This document shows positions 24,460 through 32,037 of a DNA stretch of 52,921 bases, piece by piece. Positions within the stretch are counted from its first letter, which is position 1. Each line of letters opens with the position of its first letter. The DNA comes from Acidimicrobiales bacterium (GTDB lineage Bacteria; Actinomycetota; Acidimicrobiia; Acidimicrobiales; Aldehydirespiratoraceae): assembly GCA_029247365.1 (NCBI GenBank), contig JAQWLJ010000045.1, positions 1 through 52,921 on the forward strand, written 5' to 3'. A program made the translations under genes and the position numbers. A model generated the notes under the pieces. It was not told where the DNA came from. It ran no database searches and was given only the letters and a program-made list of their open reading frames with translations.

Positions 24460-26094
24460 CTAGCGCAGTTTTACCGGGGTGGTCACTTCGGCATAGAAGT
24501 CGTTGCCCTTGTCGTCGACCACGATGAATGCGGGGAAGTCCTCGACCTCAATCTTCCACACCGCTTCCATTCCGAGCTCGGGGAACTCGAGGACCTCGAC
24601 ATTGCGGATGGAATCCTTCGCAAGCCGCGCCGCCGGGCCACCGATCGAGCCGAGGTAGAAGCCGCCATGAGTGGCGCACGCCTCGGTGACCTTCGTTGAG
24701 CGGTTGCCTTTGGCGAGCATGACGAACGACCCCCCAGAAGCTTGGAACTGCTCGACGTAAGAGTCCATACGGCCTGCCGTCGTAGGACCGAACGAGCCCG
24801 ATGCATAACCGTCGGGTGTCTTGGCCGGGCCGGCGTAGTAGATCGCGTGGTCACGGAGGTACTGCGGCATCGGCTCGCCGGCATCGAGCCGTTCCTTGAT
24901 CTTGGCGTGAGCGATGTCGCGGCCCACCACAAGCGTGCCGGTAAGGCTGAGGCGGGTCTTGACCGGATACTGGCTCAACTGGTTGCGGATTGCGTCCATC
25001 GGCTGGTCCAGATCAATGGCAACAACCTCATCACTGAGTTCATCATCGGCCATCTCGGGCAGGAAGCGAGCCGGATCCATTTCGAGCTGTTCGAGAAAGA
25101 CCCCCTCGGCTGTGATCTTTGCCCGGGCCTGGCGGTCGGCCGAGCAACTCACCGCGAGCGCAACCGGGTTGGATGCACCGTGACGGGGGAGGCGGATCAC
25201 GCGTATGTCGTGGCAGAAGTACTTGCCCCCGAACTGGGCGCCGATTCCGAACTCGCGAGTCTGTTCGAGGATCCGCTGCTCCCAATCGATATCGCGGAAG
25301 CCGTGGCCGGTAGCGGCATCGCCGGAGGTGGGGAGCGAGTCGAGGTAGTGCGCCGACGCGTACTTGGCGGTCTTCAACGCGTACTCAGCGGAGGTGCCGC
25401 CGACGACCAGTGCGAGATGGTACGGCGGGCACGCCGACGTGCCGATCGAGCGCAGCGATTCGTCGAGGAAATCGACCATTGCAGTCTCGTTGAGCAGCGC
25501 CTTGGTCTCCTGGAACAAGAACGACTTGTTGGCCGAGCCACCGCCCTTCGCCAGGAAAAGGAACTCGTAGCTGTCACCCGGCTTCGTGTAAAGCTCGATC
25601 TGGGCTGGAAGGTTGTTGCCGGTGTTCTGCTCTTCAAACATCGAGAGCGGCGCGAGCTGGGAGTAGCGCAGGTTGGTTTCGGTGTAAGTGTCGAAGACCC
25701 CCCGGCTGATCGCTTCAGCGTCGTCGGCAAAGGTGACGACCCGCTCACCCTTCTTACCCATGACGATGGCCGTACCGGTGTCTTGACACATCGGAAGCAC
25801 ACCAGCGGCGGCAATGTTGGCATTGCGGAGCAGTTCGGTGGCTACGAACACGTCGTTCGGTGAGGCCTCCGAGTCGTTGAGGATCGATGCCAACTGTTCG
25901 AGGTGCTCGGTCCGCAGGTAGTGCGCGATGTCATGCATTGCCTCGCGGGTGAGTGCTTGGATCGCCGATGGCTCGACCTTCACGAACGTCTGGCCCTCGG
26001 CTTCGAACGATGACACGCCTTCGGTGGTGACAAGGCGGTACGTGGTGGTGTCGGGGCCGGTTGGAAGGAGATCGGAGTAGGCGAACTCGGTCAT
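24460..26094 (-). CDS. fumA: Fumarate hydratase class I ([4Fe-4S], single-chain)
   Basis: A 544-residue class I fumarase that interconverts fumarate and malate in the TCA cycle. Cys103 in PMCQDTGTA, Cys222 in GTSACPPYH and Cys317 in [10 protein letters not shown] match the three cluster ligands Cys105, Cys224 and Cys318 of E. coli FumA. The C-terminal domain has [30 protein letters not shown] and [14 protein letters not shown]. The oxygen-sensitive cluster needs iron-sulfur assembly, supplied by the SUF genes further along. The ATG at 26094 has a -10 box TACCGT 6 bases ahead, so the transcript is probably leaderless; the longer upstream frame is rejected. Confidence 0.93.
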   Translation of the reverse strand: MTEFAYSDLLPTGPDTTTYRLVTTEGVSSFEAEGQTFVKVEPSAIQALTREAMHDIAHYLRTEHLEQLASILNDSEASPNDVFVATELLRNANIAAAGVLPMCQDTGTAIVMGKKGERVVTFADDAEAISRGVFDTYTETNLRYSQLAPLSMFEEQNTGNNLPAQIELYTKPGDSYEFLFLAKGGGSANKSFLFQETKALLNETAMVDFLDESLRSIGTSACPPYHLALVVGGTSAEYALKTAKYASAHYLDSLPTSGDAATGHGFRDIDWEQRILEQTREFGIGAQFGGKYFCHDIRVIRLPRHGASNPVALAVSCSADRQARAKITAEGVFLEQLEMDPARFLPEMADDELSDEVVAIDLDQPMDAIRNQLSQYPVKTRLSLTGTLVVGRDIAHAKIKERLDAGEPMPQYLRDHAIYYAGPAKTPDGYASGSFGPTTAGRMDSYVEQFQASGGSFVMLAKGNRSTKVTEACATHGGFYLGSIGGPAARLAKDSIRNVEVLEFPELGMEAVWKIEVEDFPAFIVVDDKGNDFYAEVTTPVKLR

Positions 26095-26100
26095 ACGCTC

Positions 26101-26120
26101 ACGGTACCCGCCGGTAGGGT
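26101..26120. promoter_or_regulatory. Back-to-back -10 boxes for fumarase (-) and the small membrane protein (+)
   Basis: In a 33-bp divergent gap, TACCGT reads on the minus strand at 26106-26101 (6 bases before the fumarase ATG) and TAGGGT reads on the plus strand at 26115-26120 (7 bases before the ATG at 26128). The two -10 boxes are 8 bp apart, so the two promoters overlap and may compete. Confidence 0.55.
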
Positions 26121-26127
26121 CCGGCCC

Positions 26128-26400
26128 ATGAGTCGGGACCCCGAGGAGACGATCAGCGCAGTCGCCCATGCGTTTGATCCCAGCCGATGGCGGAAGCGCT
26201 CGCTGGTGATCGCGTCGGCGCTGCTGCCGGTCGTGCTCGGTGTGACGGTGCTCCAGCGCGCGCTGGTCGCCGACTCAGCGGCCGAGTGGGCGTTGGTGGC
26301 CCTTCACGGCGCAACGGTGGTTGTGATCGTTCCGCTGCTGCTACGACTCGCTTGGCGCGACTGGCGGGGTGCTCAGGCCGAGATCGGGGTGCCAGAGTAA
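26128..26400 (+). CDS. Small two-helix membrane protein, unknown function
   Basis: A 90-residue protein with a charged N-terminus, two hydrophobic helices (about residues 25-43 and 54-73) and a charged C-terminus, [14 protein letters not shown] do not recognise a family. A -10 box TAGGGT 7 bases before the ATG and high third-position GC support it as real. Its last 28 bases overlap the end of the convergent thioredoxin-like gene. Divergent from fumarase. Confidence 0.62.
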   Translation: MSRDPEETISAVAHAFDPSRWRKRSLVIASALLPVVLGVTVLQRALVADSAAEWALVALHGATVVVIVPLLLRLAWRDWRGAQAEIGVPE

Positions 26401-26855
26401 GTCGCTGGGTCGCCTGGCGACGGCATCGGCGGGCGACTCCAGTGCGAGAGCTCTGCGACGGCTTCGGTGACCTCCCGCCACGCCGCACTGTCCCAGCCTT
26501 CGGCTTTGGCGGTTACCTCACCGTCTTGACGGACCAGCAGGAGGGCGGGAGCGCTCTCGACGCCGAGTGCCTTGGCTGCGTTGCGCGACGGGTCGGCAAA
26601 GCTCAGGAACTCGTTGGCGAATGGGCCGAGATACGTCTTGGCGTCGTCGACGTCGCAGGTGACGATCCAGCAAGGCCGGCAGCCCGCACTCTTGAAGTGG
26701 GTGAGAACCCGATGGGCTGTGTCGAGAATCCACGCACTCTCGTTGGTGTAGGGGTCGAGCACGACCGGCACCAGCGGGAAGGTGGTCATGAAGTCGCCGA
26801 GGGTGCGTGTCTCGCCCTCGAGCGGCGTCAGTTCGAGATCCAGATCAGCGGCCAC
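26373..26855 (-). CDS. Thioredoxin-like protein with CRPC motif
   Basis: A 160-residue thioredoxin-fold protein. HFKSAGCRPCWIVTCDV has the CxxC pair after the first strand, VESAPALLLVRQDGEV has the cis-Pro before strand four, and AEGWDSAAWREVTEAVAEL closes the fold. The motif CRPC instead of CGPC is unusual. The GW-x4-W-x3-T-x2-VA-x-L tail resembles the N-terminal domain of the UGSC partner at 32034-33482 (EGWWREKWEAFTGVADL), so it may be a stand-alone relative. The frame is open to 26954, but a GTG at 26855 has TAGCTT 8 bases before it and avoids overlap with the divergent gene. Confidence 0.7.
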   Translation of the reverse strand: MAADLDLELTPLEGETRTLGDFMTTFPLVPVVLDPYTNESAWILDTAHRVLTHFKSAGCRPCWIVTCDVDDAKTYLGPFANEFLSFADPSRNAAKALGVESAPALLLVRQDGEVTAKAEGWDSAAWREVTEAVAELSHWSRPPMPSPGDPATYSGTPISA

Positions 26856-26863
26856 GAGAGGGA

Positions 26864-26869
26864 AAGCTA
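26864..26869 (-). promoter_or_regulatory. -10 box TAGCTT of the thioredoxin-like gene
   Basis: TAGCTT on the minus strand is 8 bases before the GTG at 26855 and fixes the start of the thioredoxin-like gene as a leaderless transcript. Confidence 0.45.
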
Positions 26870-26911
26870 GCGCAGCGTGAACCCGGTCCGTCGCATCGGG
26901 ACAGTGGTGGA

Positions 26912-26917
26912 TACGAT
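26912..26917 (+). promoter_or_regulatory. -10 box TACGAT of the IF-2B-like gene
   Basis: TACGAT is 8 bases before the GTG at 26926, the typical spacing for a leaderless start in this window. Confidence 0.5.
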
Positions 26918-26925
26918 CGCCGTCG

Positions 26926-27714
26926 GTGCATCCGATCGAGCGACTGCGGTACATGGCTCGGGCGGGCGATGTCGGAACTTCGTCGCTCGTCTACGAAGCT
27001 GCGATGGCGCTCGGCGCGGTCGCCCACGATCGCTCCGAGCTCGTGCTTGCATGTCGACAGTTGATCGAACACCGACCGTCGTCAGGGCCACTCGTGTGGC
27101 TCGCGGCGCGCATGCTCACCGGCTCCGACCCAGGATCCGAGGGCTGGGATGCTGCCGAGATGATTGAGCGCGACAAGACTGACCGTGAACTCACCCACGC
27201 CCTTCCTGGCGACACCGGGGTTGTCGTCATCGGTGGCGGTGAGCTCGTGAGTCGGGCTCTACTCGCTCGTGGCGATATCGAGGTCTTCGTTGCGGACACC
27301 GTGGGCGACGGCAATGGACTGGTCCACCGTCTCGATATCGCCGACCGCCTCGCCGTCGATGTCCCGCTTGCCGGCATCGGGCAGGCGGTCCTGCAGTCCG
27401 ATCTCGTCGTGCTCGAGACCGGCGCCCTCGGGCCGGAGTCGGCGATCTGCAACATTGGCTCGCTCCAGGCTGCGGCGGTGGCGAACGCAGCCGGGATCCC
27501 TATCTGGCTTGTCGCCGGGGTCGGGCGTTGCCTCCCGCAGCGCATGTGGGAGCCGCTGCGCGACATGGTCATCACCGATGAGCCGTGGGAAGACTTGCAC
27601 GAGGTCGTGCCGATCGACCTGATCACATCGGTCATCGGGCCTGGAGGGCCCATCCCTGGGCCGGAGGCGAAGTTCCGAACCGACTGCCCCGTCGTGCCGG
27701 AGCTCTTCAAGTGA
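26926..27714 (+). CDS. IF-2B/MtnA-superfamily-like protein, unknown substrate
   Basis: A 262-residue protein whose second half looks like the eIF-2B/5-methylthioribose-1-phosphate isomerase fold: VFVADTVGDGNGLVHRLDIADRL (sugar-phosphate loop), AGIGQAVLQSDLVVLETGALGPESAICNIGSLQAAAVANAAGIPIWLVAG matches the DLVLLGAD..G...NKIGT..A..A...IP pattern, with the Asp of GAD replaced by Glu-Thr. The N-terminal helical half is shorter than in true MtnA. It could be a sugar-phosphate isomerase relative or a regulatory protein. Its stop overlaps the start of the CapA-like gene (GTGA). Confidence 0.6.
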   Translation: MHPIERLRYMARAGDVGTSSLVYEAAMALGAVAHDRSELVLACRQLIEHRPSSGPLVWLAARMLTGSDPGSEGWDAAEMIERDKTDRELTHALPGDTGVVVIGGGELVSRALLARGDIEVFVADTVGDGNGLVHRLDIADRLAVDVPLAGIGQAVLQSDLVVLETGALGPESAICNIGSLQAAAVANAAGIPIWLVAGVGRCLPQRMWEPLRDMVITDEPWEDLHEVVPIDLITSVIGPGGPIPGPEAKFRTDCPVVPELFK

Positions 27715-28973
27715 GCCGACGCCAGATCCACTTTGCGCTCGCAAGCGTCATCGCGTTCGTCGTGGGGATGTCTGTGCAGCTGGTCACCCGCAGCGACGAC
27801 AACGGGACCGCTGCGAAGGCCGTAAGCGAGACGACCACCACCTCCACGTCGACCACCACGACCACGACGACGACCACGACGACGACGACCACGACCACAC
27901 TGCCTCCTCCTCGCACAGCACGCCTGCTGTTCACTGGTGATCTGCTTCCCCATGGTGCGGTGCGGCGTGCGGGCGATATCCATGCCGACCCGGGTTGGGA
28001 CTTCACCCCGCTGTACGCCGAAGTCCGACCGGTCATTGAGGGGGCTGACCTCGCCATCTGCCATCTCGAGACGCCAATCTCGATCGACGACACCAACCTC
28101 ACCGGCTACCCGGCGTTCAATGCGCCCCGCGCATTCGCCGAGGCGGCCCGCGACGTTGGTTACGACGGCTGCTCGTTGGCGTCGAATCACAGTTACGACC
28201 GCGGGGCGCGGGGCGCGATCAACACCATCACGGTGATGCAGGAGATCGGTCTGCCCTATGCCGGACAGGCGGCCAGTGAGGAAGAAGACCTCGCACCGGT
28301 TTTTTACACGGTGAATGGCATCGTGATTGCTCATCTCTCGGCGACCTATTCGCTCAATGGCTTCCAGATGCCTGCCGAACGGCAGTACCTGGTCGATCTG
28401 ATCGACCCTGAGGCGATCGTTGAGGAAGCTCGCATCGCCAAGGAGGCGGGAGCCGACTTCGTTGTGGTCTCGTTGCACTGGGGTGCTGAGTATCGCCACG
28501 AACCGATCCAGTCGCAGATTGATTGGCTCGACGCGATCCTTCCAACCGACGAAGTCGACCTCGTGATCGGCCATCACGCCCATGTCGTGCAGCCGGTCGA
28601 CAAGGTCGGTGACGAGTGGGTGGTCTTCGGCGTTGGCAACTTCTTGTCAAACCAGTCGGCCAACTGCTGCGTGGCGGCGAGTCAAGACGGCATGATCGCC
28701 ACTGTCGAACTACTCGAGAACGAGATGGGCGAAATCAAAGCGATCGGCGTCCACTACATCCCGACGTGGGTTGACCGAGCAGATGGCTATGTCATCCGCA
28801 TCTCTGAACCGGGCCGGACCGATGTGCCCGAAGCGACGGCGAACACGCTCGAGACGAGCTACAACCGGACGCTCGATGTAGTGAGCAGCCGTCTGGGTGA
28901 AGCCGATGGCCTCACTATCGGCTTCGGCCTTGAGCCCGGCGCTAGCTCCGCTCTGCCAGCAGCCGACGAATAA
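27711..28973 (+). CDS. CapA-family putative metallophosphatase, membrane-anchored
   Basis: A 420-residue protein of the CapA (poly-gamma-glutamate capsule synthesis-like) family with a calcineurin-like phosphatase fold. Residues 6-25 are a membrane anchor or signal, residues 41-63 a threonine/serine-only linker, and the catalytic domain follows: LLFTGDLLPHG, ICHLETPIS, CSLASNHSYDRG, VVSLHWGAEY and VIGHHAHVVQPV provide the metal ligands. It should act on the outer face of the membrane. The GTG at 27711 overlaps the stop of the preceding gene; the longer frame from 27585 is a shadow. It overlaps the convergent dehydrogenase gene by 32 bp. Confidence 0.82.
   Translation: MSRRQIHFALASVIAFVVGMSVQLVTRSDDNGTAAKAVSETTTTSTSTTTTTTTTTTTTTTTTLPPPRTARLLFTGDLLPHGAVRRAGDIHADPGWDFTPLYAEVRPVIEGADLAICHLETPISIDDTNLTGYPAFNAPRAFAEAARDVGYDGCSLASNHSYDRGARGAINTITVMQEIGLPYAGQAASEEEDLAPVFYTVNGIVIAHLSATYSLNGFQMPAERQYLVDLIDPEAIVEEARIAKEAGADFVVVSLHWGAEYRHEPIQSQIDWLDAILPTDEVDLVIGHHAHVVQPVDKVGDEWVVFGVGNFLSNQSANCCVAASQDGMIATVELLENEMGEIKAIGVHYIPTWVDRADGYVIRISEPGRTDVPEATANTLETSYNRTLDVVSSRLGEADGLTIGFGLEPGASSALPAADE
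27831..27899 (+). repeat. ACN triplet tract encoding a Thr-rich linker
   Basis: Twenty-three consecutive codons are ACG, ACC or ACA apart from two serine codons, forming a low-complexity tract between the CapA anchor and its catalytic domain. Such tracts are prone to slippage and are common spacers in exported actinobacterial proteins, where Thr can be glycosylated. Confidence 0.8.
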
Positions 28974-30519
28974 TGACCTTGAGGGCGAGCGTCTCGTCGG
29001 CGCCCTCGAAGATCGACAGCACTCGGGCGTCGACGTAGTAGCGGCTGACGTCGTACTCCTCCGCGTATCCCATGCCGCCGTGGATCTGCATTGCCTCGCG
29101 CGTCACCCACTCCGCCGCACGGCACACATAGGCCTTCGTCATTGACGCTTCGAGTGTGCCTTCGCCCTTTCCCATGAGCTCCGCAACGTGGAGCGACAAC
29201 TGGCGAGCACCCTGGATGATCACTGCCATCCGACCCAGCTTCGCCTGGGTGAGTTGGTACTCGGTGATCGGCCGGTCGAAGACAATTCGTTCGCTCGCGT
29301 AGGCGCGGGCGGCCTCGTAGGCGGCTTGCATGACCCCGACAGCGCGGGCGGCGGTCTGCAGTCGGCCGTTCTCGAAGCCCTGCATCTGGTAGTAGAAGCC
29401 GCGCCCTCGGCCGGCATCCTCGCCGATGAGATTCTCAGCCGGAACCCACCAGTTGTCGAGCGCAATCTCGTAGCTGTGCATGCCTCGATAACCCAGGGTG
29501 TCGATGGCCCGACCGGACATCGTACCGCCCCCTTGCTGACGATGTTCGAAGCTGTGGCCGTCACCGCGTGGCTTCTCGACGATCAACACGCTGAGCCCCC
29601 GATGGTCGCTCGTGCCCGCTTCGGTTCGCGCCAGGACCATGAGCACGTCGGCCCGTCCAGCGAACGTGCACCAGGTCTTGACGCCGTTGATCAACCAACC
29701 GCCGTCGGAAGCGGGCGTGGCTGTCACGCGAACCCCAGCCACGTCACTGCCGAAGTCGGGCTCGGTGACTGCGACGGCAGCCATGATCTCGCCGCTCGCG
29801 AGGCGAGGAAGCCAGGTTTGCTTTTGTTCTTCTGTGCCGCCGGCAACGAGGGCTCGGGTCAGGATCTCTGGACGGGTGATGAGCGAGCCGCCGATCCCGA
29901 GCGACCCGCGCGATAACTCCTCAGTGGCGACCACCATTGCGAGATAGTCGTTGACACCACCTTCGGCGAACCCGCCGTACTCGACCGGTGCTGACAGGCC
30001 GAAGACGCCGAGCCCGGCGAGTCCAGTGATGATCGCCTCGGGGACGTCGGCATTCGTGCGGTGGACGTGTTCGGCGTGAGGAGCGATCTGTTCATCAGCA
30101 AACCGGCCGAAGGTCTCGGCGGCCAACGCCATGTCTTCGTCGAGGTGATGAGGAGCGCCGTCGACGAGGGACGCAACGAAAGCTGGAGCGCGGCCGGCAG
30201 TCATGAACCCGTGGATTTTGTCAAGCGCACCTGGCGTGCCTCCCCACTCGGCCTCCCGACCCAGGAGCCGAGTGGCGAGGTCGTGGGCGACATCGGCGAC
30301 GAACGCGACGGTAACCGCCTCCTCCGCTGGCCCGTGGGCGCCGTAGGTGAGCAGGTTTGTCGCTGCTGCCACTGCGGCGGCGCCGTGGGCGATGTCGTAG
30401 GCAACGACTTGGTGCGAATCGATGTCGTCGACGACGGCGAGTTGGGCCAGGGCATCGTCGATCACCTGCTGCATGATCTCGGTGGCGGCTCGAGCTTCGG
30501 CGAGAGACGACGCAGACAT
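28942..30519 (-). CDS. mcd: Acyl-CoA dehydrogenase with N-terminal extension, probable methylsuccinyl-CoA dehydrogenase
   Basis: A 525-residue flavoprotein. Residues 1-125 form an extra helical domain (SHQVVAYDIAHGAAAVAAATNLLTYG), then a full acyl-CoA dehydrogenase: VTEPDFGSDVAGVRV, NGVKTWCTFAGRAD, SVLIVEKPRGDGHSFEHRQQ, RAIDTLGYRGMHSYEIALD and GFENGRLQTAARAVGVMQAAYEA, with IFEGADETLALKVI near the end holding the catalytic Glu. The extension plus the EKPRGDGH and GYRGMHSYE blocks fit (2S)-methylsuccinyl-CoA dehydrogenase of the ethylmalonyl-CoA pathway, as I remember that family. No other gene of that pathway is in the window, so the substrate is inferred. TAGTCT 7 bases before the ATG suggests a leaderless mRNA. 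Confidence 0.78.
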   Translation of the reverse strand: MSASSLAEARAATEIMQQVIDDALAQLAVVDDIDSHQVVAYDIAHGAAAVAAATNLLTYGAHGPAEEAVTVAFVADVAHDLATRLLGREAEWGGTPGALDKIHGFMTAGRAPAFVASLVDGAPHHLDEDMALAAETFGRFADEQIAPHAEHVHRTNADVPEAIITGLAGLGVFGLSAPVEYGGFAEGGVNDYLAMVVATEELSRGSLGIGGSLITRPEILTRALVAGGTEEQKQTWLPRLASGEIMAAVAVTEPDFGSDVAGVRVTATPASDGGWLINGVKTWCTFAGRADVLMVLARTEAGTSDHRGLSVLIVEKPRGDGHSFEHRQQGGGTMSGRAIDTLGYRGMHSYEIALDNWWVPAENLIGEDAGRGRGFYYQMQGFENGRLQTAARAVGVMQAAYEAARAYASERIVFDRPITEYQLTQAKLGRMAVIIQGARQLSLHVAELMGKGEGTLEASMTKAYVCRAAEWVTREAMQIHGGMGYAEEYDVSRYYVDARVLSIFEGADETLALKVIIRRLLAERS

Positions 30520-30526
30520 ACGCCGC

Positions 30527-30532
30527 AGACTA
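30527..30532 (-). promoter_or_regulatory. -10 box TAGTCT of the mcd-like gene
   Basis: TAGTCT on the minus strand is 7 bases before the ATG at 30519. Confidence 0.5.
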
Positions 30533-30633
30533 GGTCGCCGGTGAGGTGAGCTTGAACTCGGGGTCTGTCGGGCAAGCTCGCCATGCGGGCCGTTCGGGGG
30601 CCGCCCTGCAGGACCAGGTCCCCGTGAAGCCCG

Positions 30634-30639
30634 TACAGT
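30634..30639 (+). promoter_or_regulatory. -10 box TACAGT of mutY
   Basis: TACAGT is 8 bases before the GTG at 30648 and supports that start over the earlier in-frame codon at 30546. Confidence 0.5.
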
Positions 30640-30647
30640 TTCTCGTT

Positions 30648-31511
30648 GTGGCAGCAGGAAAACGGAGCCAGGCGATTCAGGCTGAGCTGATGGCCTGGGG
30701 TCACACCAACTTGCGTGATCTCCCGTGGAGACGAAGCCGTGACCCGTGGCTGATCCTCGTCAGCGAGACGATGCTGCAACAGACCCAGGTGGCACGGATC
30801 ATCGATCGTCTCCCACGCTTCCTCGGCCGGTTTCCGACACCGTCGGCCTGTGCGGCGGCTCCGGCTGGACATGTTGTGAAGGAGTGGGCCGGGCTGGGCT
30901 ACAACCGCCGGCCACTCAACCTGCACCGGGCGGCAACCGTCATGGTCGCCGACCACCAGGGTGAGGTGCCCGTCGAACTCGAGGCACTCCTGGCCCTCCC
31001 CGGAGTCGGGCCCTACACCGCACGCGCCGTGCGAGCCTTCGCGTTCGAGCAGCCTGCGGCGGTGGTCGATACCAATATCGGCCGGGTCCTCGCCCGACTC
31101 GACGGGGCCACTCTGAGCCCTCGCAAGGCCCAGGAGCGAGCGGACGAGCTTGCGGTGGGTCAACCGGTCTGGCTGTGGAACCAGTCGCTCATGGAGCTCG
31201 GCGCACTGGTGTGCACGAAGCGGACTCCCGCCTGCAAAACATGTCCGCTTGCAACTCGCTGCCGTTGGCGGGGGAGCGGTCCTGATCCGGCCACTGGGTC
31301 TGCCGCCGTCTCCGTGCCGCAGGCCCGGTTCGAGGGCAGCGACCGGCAGCTCCGTGGGCGACTCGTCGCTGCCCTGCGAGCTGCACCGGTGGCCATGGCA
31401 GAGGTTGCGTTGGTGCTTGATGCTCCTACAGATCGAGCCGATCGGATTGTCGCCGGGCTGGTGCGCGATGGTTTGGCCGTCGAAGACGGCCGGGACCTGC
31501 GTTTGCCCTGA
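30648..31511 (+). CDS. mutY: A/G-specific adenine DNA glycosylase, short form
   Basis: A 287-residue MutY that removes adenine paired with 8-oxoguanine. VSETMLQQTQVARI carries the catalytic Glu40, LPGVGPYTARAVRAF is the helix-hairpin-helix, VVDTNIGRVLARL carries the second catalytic Asp, and CTKRTPACKTCPLATRC supplies the four cysteines of the [4Fe-4S] cluster. The C-terminal NUDIX-like domain that reads 8-oxoG in E. coli MutY is absent; the last 60 residues are a different short helical tail. The cluster depends on the SUF genes. It converges on the UGSC copy 2 gene with an 8-bp gap. Confidence 0.92.
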   Translation: MAAGKRSQAIQAELMAWGHTNLRDLPWRRSRDPWLILVSETMLQQTQVARIIDRLPRFLGRFPTPSACAAAPAGHVVKEWAGLGYNRRPLNLHRAATVMVADHQGEVPVELEALLALPGVGPYTARAVRAFAFEQPAAVVDTNIGRVLARLDGATLSPRKAQERADELAVGQPVWLWNQSLMELGALVCTKRTPACKTCPLATRCRWRGSGPDPATGSAAVSVPQARFEGSDRQLRGRLVAALRAAPVAMAEVALVLDAPTDRADRIVAGLVRDGLAVEDGRDLRLP

Positions 31512-31518
31512 CCGACGA

Positions 31519-32037
31519 CTACTGCGGGCCGGTCAGCGTTGCGATCAGGGCATCAACGCTCGCGTCGGCGATCACCCGCATCTCGTCGTCGGTGCGATCC
31601 TGGATCGGGTGGGGCGTGAAGACTCGCGCACTCGGATGACCGAGCGCCTGGGCCTGGGTCTCGGCGGCATCGATAAAGCCCTCGGAAGCCACGAAGACCC
31701 CGGGAATGCCGCGTCGTTCAAGGTCACTGATGTCGTGCACACTGCACGTCGTGCAGCTGCCTCAATCAGCGAGCGCTTCGATGACTGCGTCGCATGAGGT
31801 GGCGATCTCGTGGCGCAGGTCGACGGGCGCCGGTTTCGCGAACGTCGGCTTGATGTAGCGGTTGACCGACGCTCCCATTGAGGTGAGGCGTTCCTCGACC
31901 CGGTCAAGGAAGACGTCGCCGCGAGGTTTGGAGATGTCGAGGAGGCCGATGGTGAGGCCGTCGAGAGACTCGGGGCGGGCGACGAGTTCGCGCTGTTCGG
32001 CACGGGACTCGCTTGTCGGATCGAGGACGGTGGTCAT
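31519..32037 (-). CDS. UGSC-type selenoprotein (copy 2), TGA at 31762-31764 read as selenocysteine
   Basis: As in copy 1, a TGA splits the gene; reading it as Sec gives 172 residues with Sec92-Gly-Ser-Cys95 followed by TTCSVHDI. A third thiol, Cys98, follows the motif here. Shared with copy 1 are TIGLL near residue 29, FLDRVEE near 43, CDAVIEALA before U, RRGIPGVFVASEGF after it, and PHPI. The only window copies of this family both keep TGA, and a 6-bp stem with a GTG loop follows at 31734-31748. The ATG at 32037 overlaps the stop of the partner gene (ATGA) and AAGGAG lies 8 bases upstream within that gene, so translation is coupled. Function unknown; redox by motif. Confidence 0.88.
31734..31748 (-). 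promoter_or_regulatory. Candidate bacterial SECIS hairpin of UGSC copy 2
   Basis: On the minus strand CGTGCA pairs with TGCACG around the loop GTG, which starts 19 nt after the TGA with G first. An alternative stem, CTGCAC with GTGCAG around GAC, starts only 5 nt after the TGA, so the two could exchange. Confidence 0.58.

Noticed and set aside
27831-27899. CRISPR or minisatellite
   Set aside because: The triplet tract is in frame, encodes a Thr linker and has no repeat-spacer structure.
26991-28583. 530-residue minus-strand open frame
   Set aside because: Antisense to the IF-2B-like and CapA-like genes; its poly-Val/Gly stretch is the complement of the Thr tract.
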